This document shows positions 6,323-7,375 of a stretch of DNA of 7,375 bases, in pieces; position 1 is the first letter of the stretch, and each line of letters opens with the position of its first letter. The DNA comes from Candidatus Phaeomarinibacter sp. (GTDB taxonomy: Bacteria > Pseudomonadota > Alphaproteobacteria > CGMCC-115125), in assembly GCA_028279995.1 (NCBI GenBank), contig JANQMQ010000002.1, positions 1 to 7,375 of the forward strand. Direction: 5' to 3'. A program made the position numbers and the translations under genes. A model generated the notes under the pieces. It made no database searches, was not told where the DNA came from, and saw only the letters and a program-made list of their open reading frames with translations.

Positions 6323-7375
6323 TAGTTTGTCTCCTGGGTGGCAGCGCGACGACGCTCGACTTCAGGGAGCGGCAAATAGGGCACCACGCCCGAGCCGCTG
6401 TCACCGTCAATCAGCACCTTGTTCATTCTGTTGAGTACCCGCTCCATGGTCTCCAGATACATACGCTGACGCGTCACGTCGGGAGCCTGAGCATATTCGC
6501 CGTAAATCGACAGGAAGCGGCGGGCCTGACCTTCCGCTTCTTCCACTGTCTGGTCGCGATAGGCAGCAGCTTCCTGCTCAATGCGTTCAGCCTGACCACG
6601 CGCTTCGGGAAGAACCCGGTTGGCATAGGACTCCGCTTCGTTTCGGGCCCGCTCGGCATCTGCACGAGCTGCCTGCACATCACGGAAGGCATCAATAACA
6701 GCAGCAGGAGGGTTTGAGCCCTGGATCTGCACCTGGGTGATGCGAATGCCTGCGCCATACTCATCCAGCAGGTTCTGCATCAGGTCCTGGACTCGTGCCT
6801 GCGCCTGCAAACGGCCTTCGGTCAGCAGCGGCTGAATGTTTGATTCCCCGACCACTTCACGCATGGAGCTTTCAGCAACCGCCTTCACGGTGCCGACGGG
6901 GTTTTGAATGTTGAAGAGATAATCGCCGGCATCCTTGATGACCCAGAACACCGAAAAGTCGATGTCGATGATGTTTTCATCACCGGTGAGCATCAGGCTT
7001 TCTTCCGGCACATCCCGCACGGCGCCCTGACGGACGGAGCGTGTGTCTTCACCGGCGCGCATGCCGACATCCACACGGTTCACGCGGGTGACCTTGGGTG
7101 TGTAGACAGATTCAATCGGATACGGCAGCCGGTAGTTGAGACCCGGCTGTGTTGTCTTGAGGTACTCTCCGAACCGCAGGACAACGCCCTGCTCATCCGG
7201 CTGCACACGATAGAAGCCGGAACCCAGCCAGATCAGCGCAAGAACAACAACGCCGGCTAGAATGCCACGCATGCCGATATTGCCGCCGGACCCGCCGGGG
7301 AATGACTGACGAAAGCGTTCCTGCCCGCGACGCAGGATCTCTTCGAGATCCGGTCCCTGGCCGCCGGGGCCGCCC
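6322..7375 (-). CDS. hflK: HflK, SPFH-domain modulator of FtsH (5' end outside window)
   Basis: HflK is the partner of HflC in the membrane complex around FtsH. The frame stays open to the right edge: 350 codons are visible. They begin with a Gly/Pro-rich stretch and then GPDLEEILRRGQERFRQSF, the usual cytoplasmic N-terminal region of HflK. An ATG at 7272 is internal, not the start, because these family-like residues precede it in frame. After it come a membrane helix (RGILAGVVVLALIWLGSGFY), the SPFH domain (VQPDEQGVVLRFGEYLKTTQPGLNYRLPYPIE, LMLTGDENIIDIDFSVFW), and a long helical region rich in Ala, Glu and Arg (DAFRDVQAARADAERARNEAESYANRVLPEARG). The end is a conserved-looking YLPLPE and a polar tail. 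Only the extreme N-terminus, usually a glycine-rich segment of a few tens of residues, is missing. It is probably the first gene of this minus-strand group within view. Confidence 0.94.
   Translation of the reverse strand, partial: GGPGGQGPDLEEILRRGQERFRQSFPGGSGGNIGMRGILAGVVVLALIWLGSGFYRVQPDEQGVVLRFGEYLKTTQPGLNYRLPYPIESVYTPKVTRVNRVDVGMRAGEDTRSVRQGAVRDVPEESLMLTGDENIIDIDFSVFWVIKDAGDYLFNIQNPVGTVKAVAESSMREVVGESNIQPLLTEGRLQAQARVQDLMQNLLDEYGAGIRITQVQIQGSNPPAAVIDAFRDVQAARADAERARNEAESYANRVLPEARGQAERIEQEAAAYRDQTVEEAEGQARRFLSIYGEYAQAPDVTRQRMYLETMERVLNRMNKVLIDGDSGSGVVPYLPLPEVERRRAATQETN
6331..6335 (-). promoter_or_regulatory. Ribosome binding site of hflC inside the hflK end
   Basis: AGGAG on the minus strand lies 8 nt before the hflC ATG and within the last codons of hflK. 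With the TAATG overlap it indicates translational coupling of the two subunits, which assemble together. Confidence 0.65.

Noticed and set aside
7270..7272. The ATG at 7272 as the start of hflK
   Set aside because: The frame stays open upstream to the window edge and encodes the usual HflK N-terminal region (GPDLEEILRRGQERFRQSF), so the real start lies outside.

Overview
This is an ordinary, gene-dense stretch of core chromosome, most likely from an alphaproteobacterium. The evidence is a GC-rich base composition, the protein sequences themselves, and the gene order ilvB - miaA - serB - degP/mucD - DUF2065 - hflC - hflK. I know that order, or close variants, from alphaproteobacterial genomes. 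I cannot fix the order or genus from sequence alone. I see no mobile element, CRISPR array, tRNA, rRNA, phage gene or atypical-composition island. I also see no convincing undescribed system.

Layout from left to right. Positions 1-1208 hold the N-terminal two thirds of ilvB (acetolactate synthase large subunit) on the minus strand; its 3' end lies outside the window. A 135-bp gap follows, with a candidate ilvB promoter that overlaps the miaA stop codon. miaA (tRNA dimethylallyltransferase) runs on the minus strand at 1344-2291. A 56-bp divergent spacer with a perfect 7+1+7 dyad separates miaA from serB (phosphoserine phosphatase, plus strand, 2348-3244). serB converges on degP/mucD across a 62-bp spacer that carries a strong hairpin terminator (3253-3282). 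The minus-strand group hflK (5' end cut off at 7375) - hflC - DUF2065 - degP occupies 3307-7374. hflK and hflC share one base, DUF2065 follows after 15 bp, and a 274-bp leader lies between DUF2065 and degP.

Functionally the right half is an envelope protein quality-control group. HflK and HflC form the membrane SPFH complex that surrounds and modulates the FtsH protease. DUF2065 is a small two-helix membrane protein of unknown function that also follows hflC in E. coli (yjeT). DegP is a periplasmic serine protease/chaperone with two PDZ domains. The left half is amino-acid and tRNA metabolism: branched-chain synthesis (IlvB), serine synthesis (SerB) and tRNA A37 prenylation (MiaA). The most useful places to look again are the non-coding spacers: the 274-bp degP leader (hairpin, possible 16-codon upstream ORF, DnaA-box-like pair), the dyad between miaA and serB, and the ilvB leader. 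All of these are modest observations.
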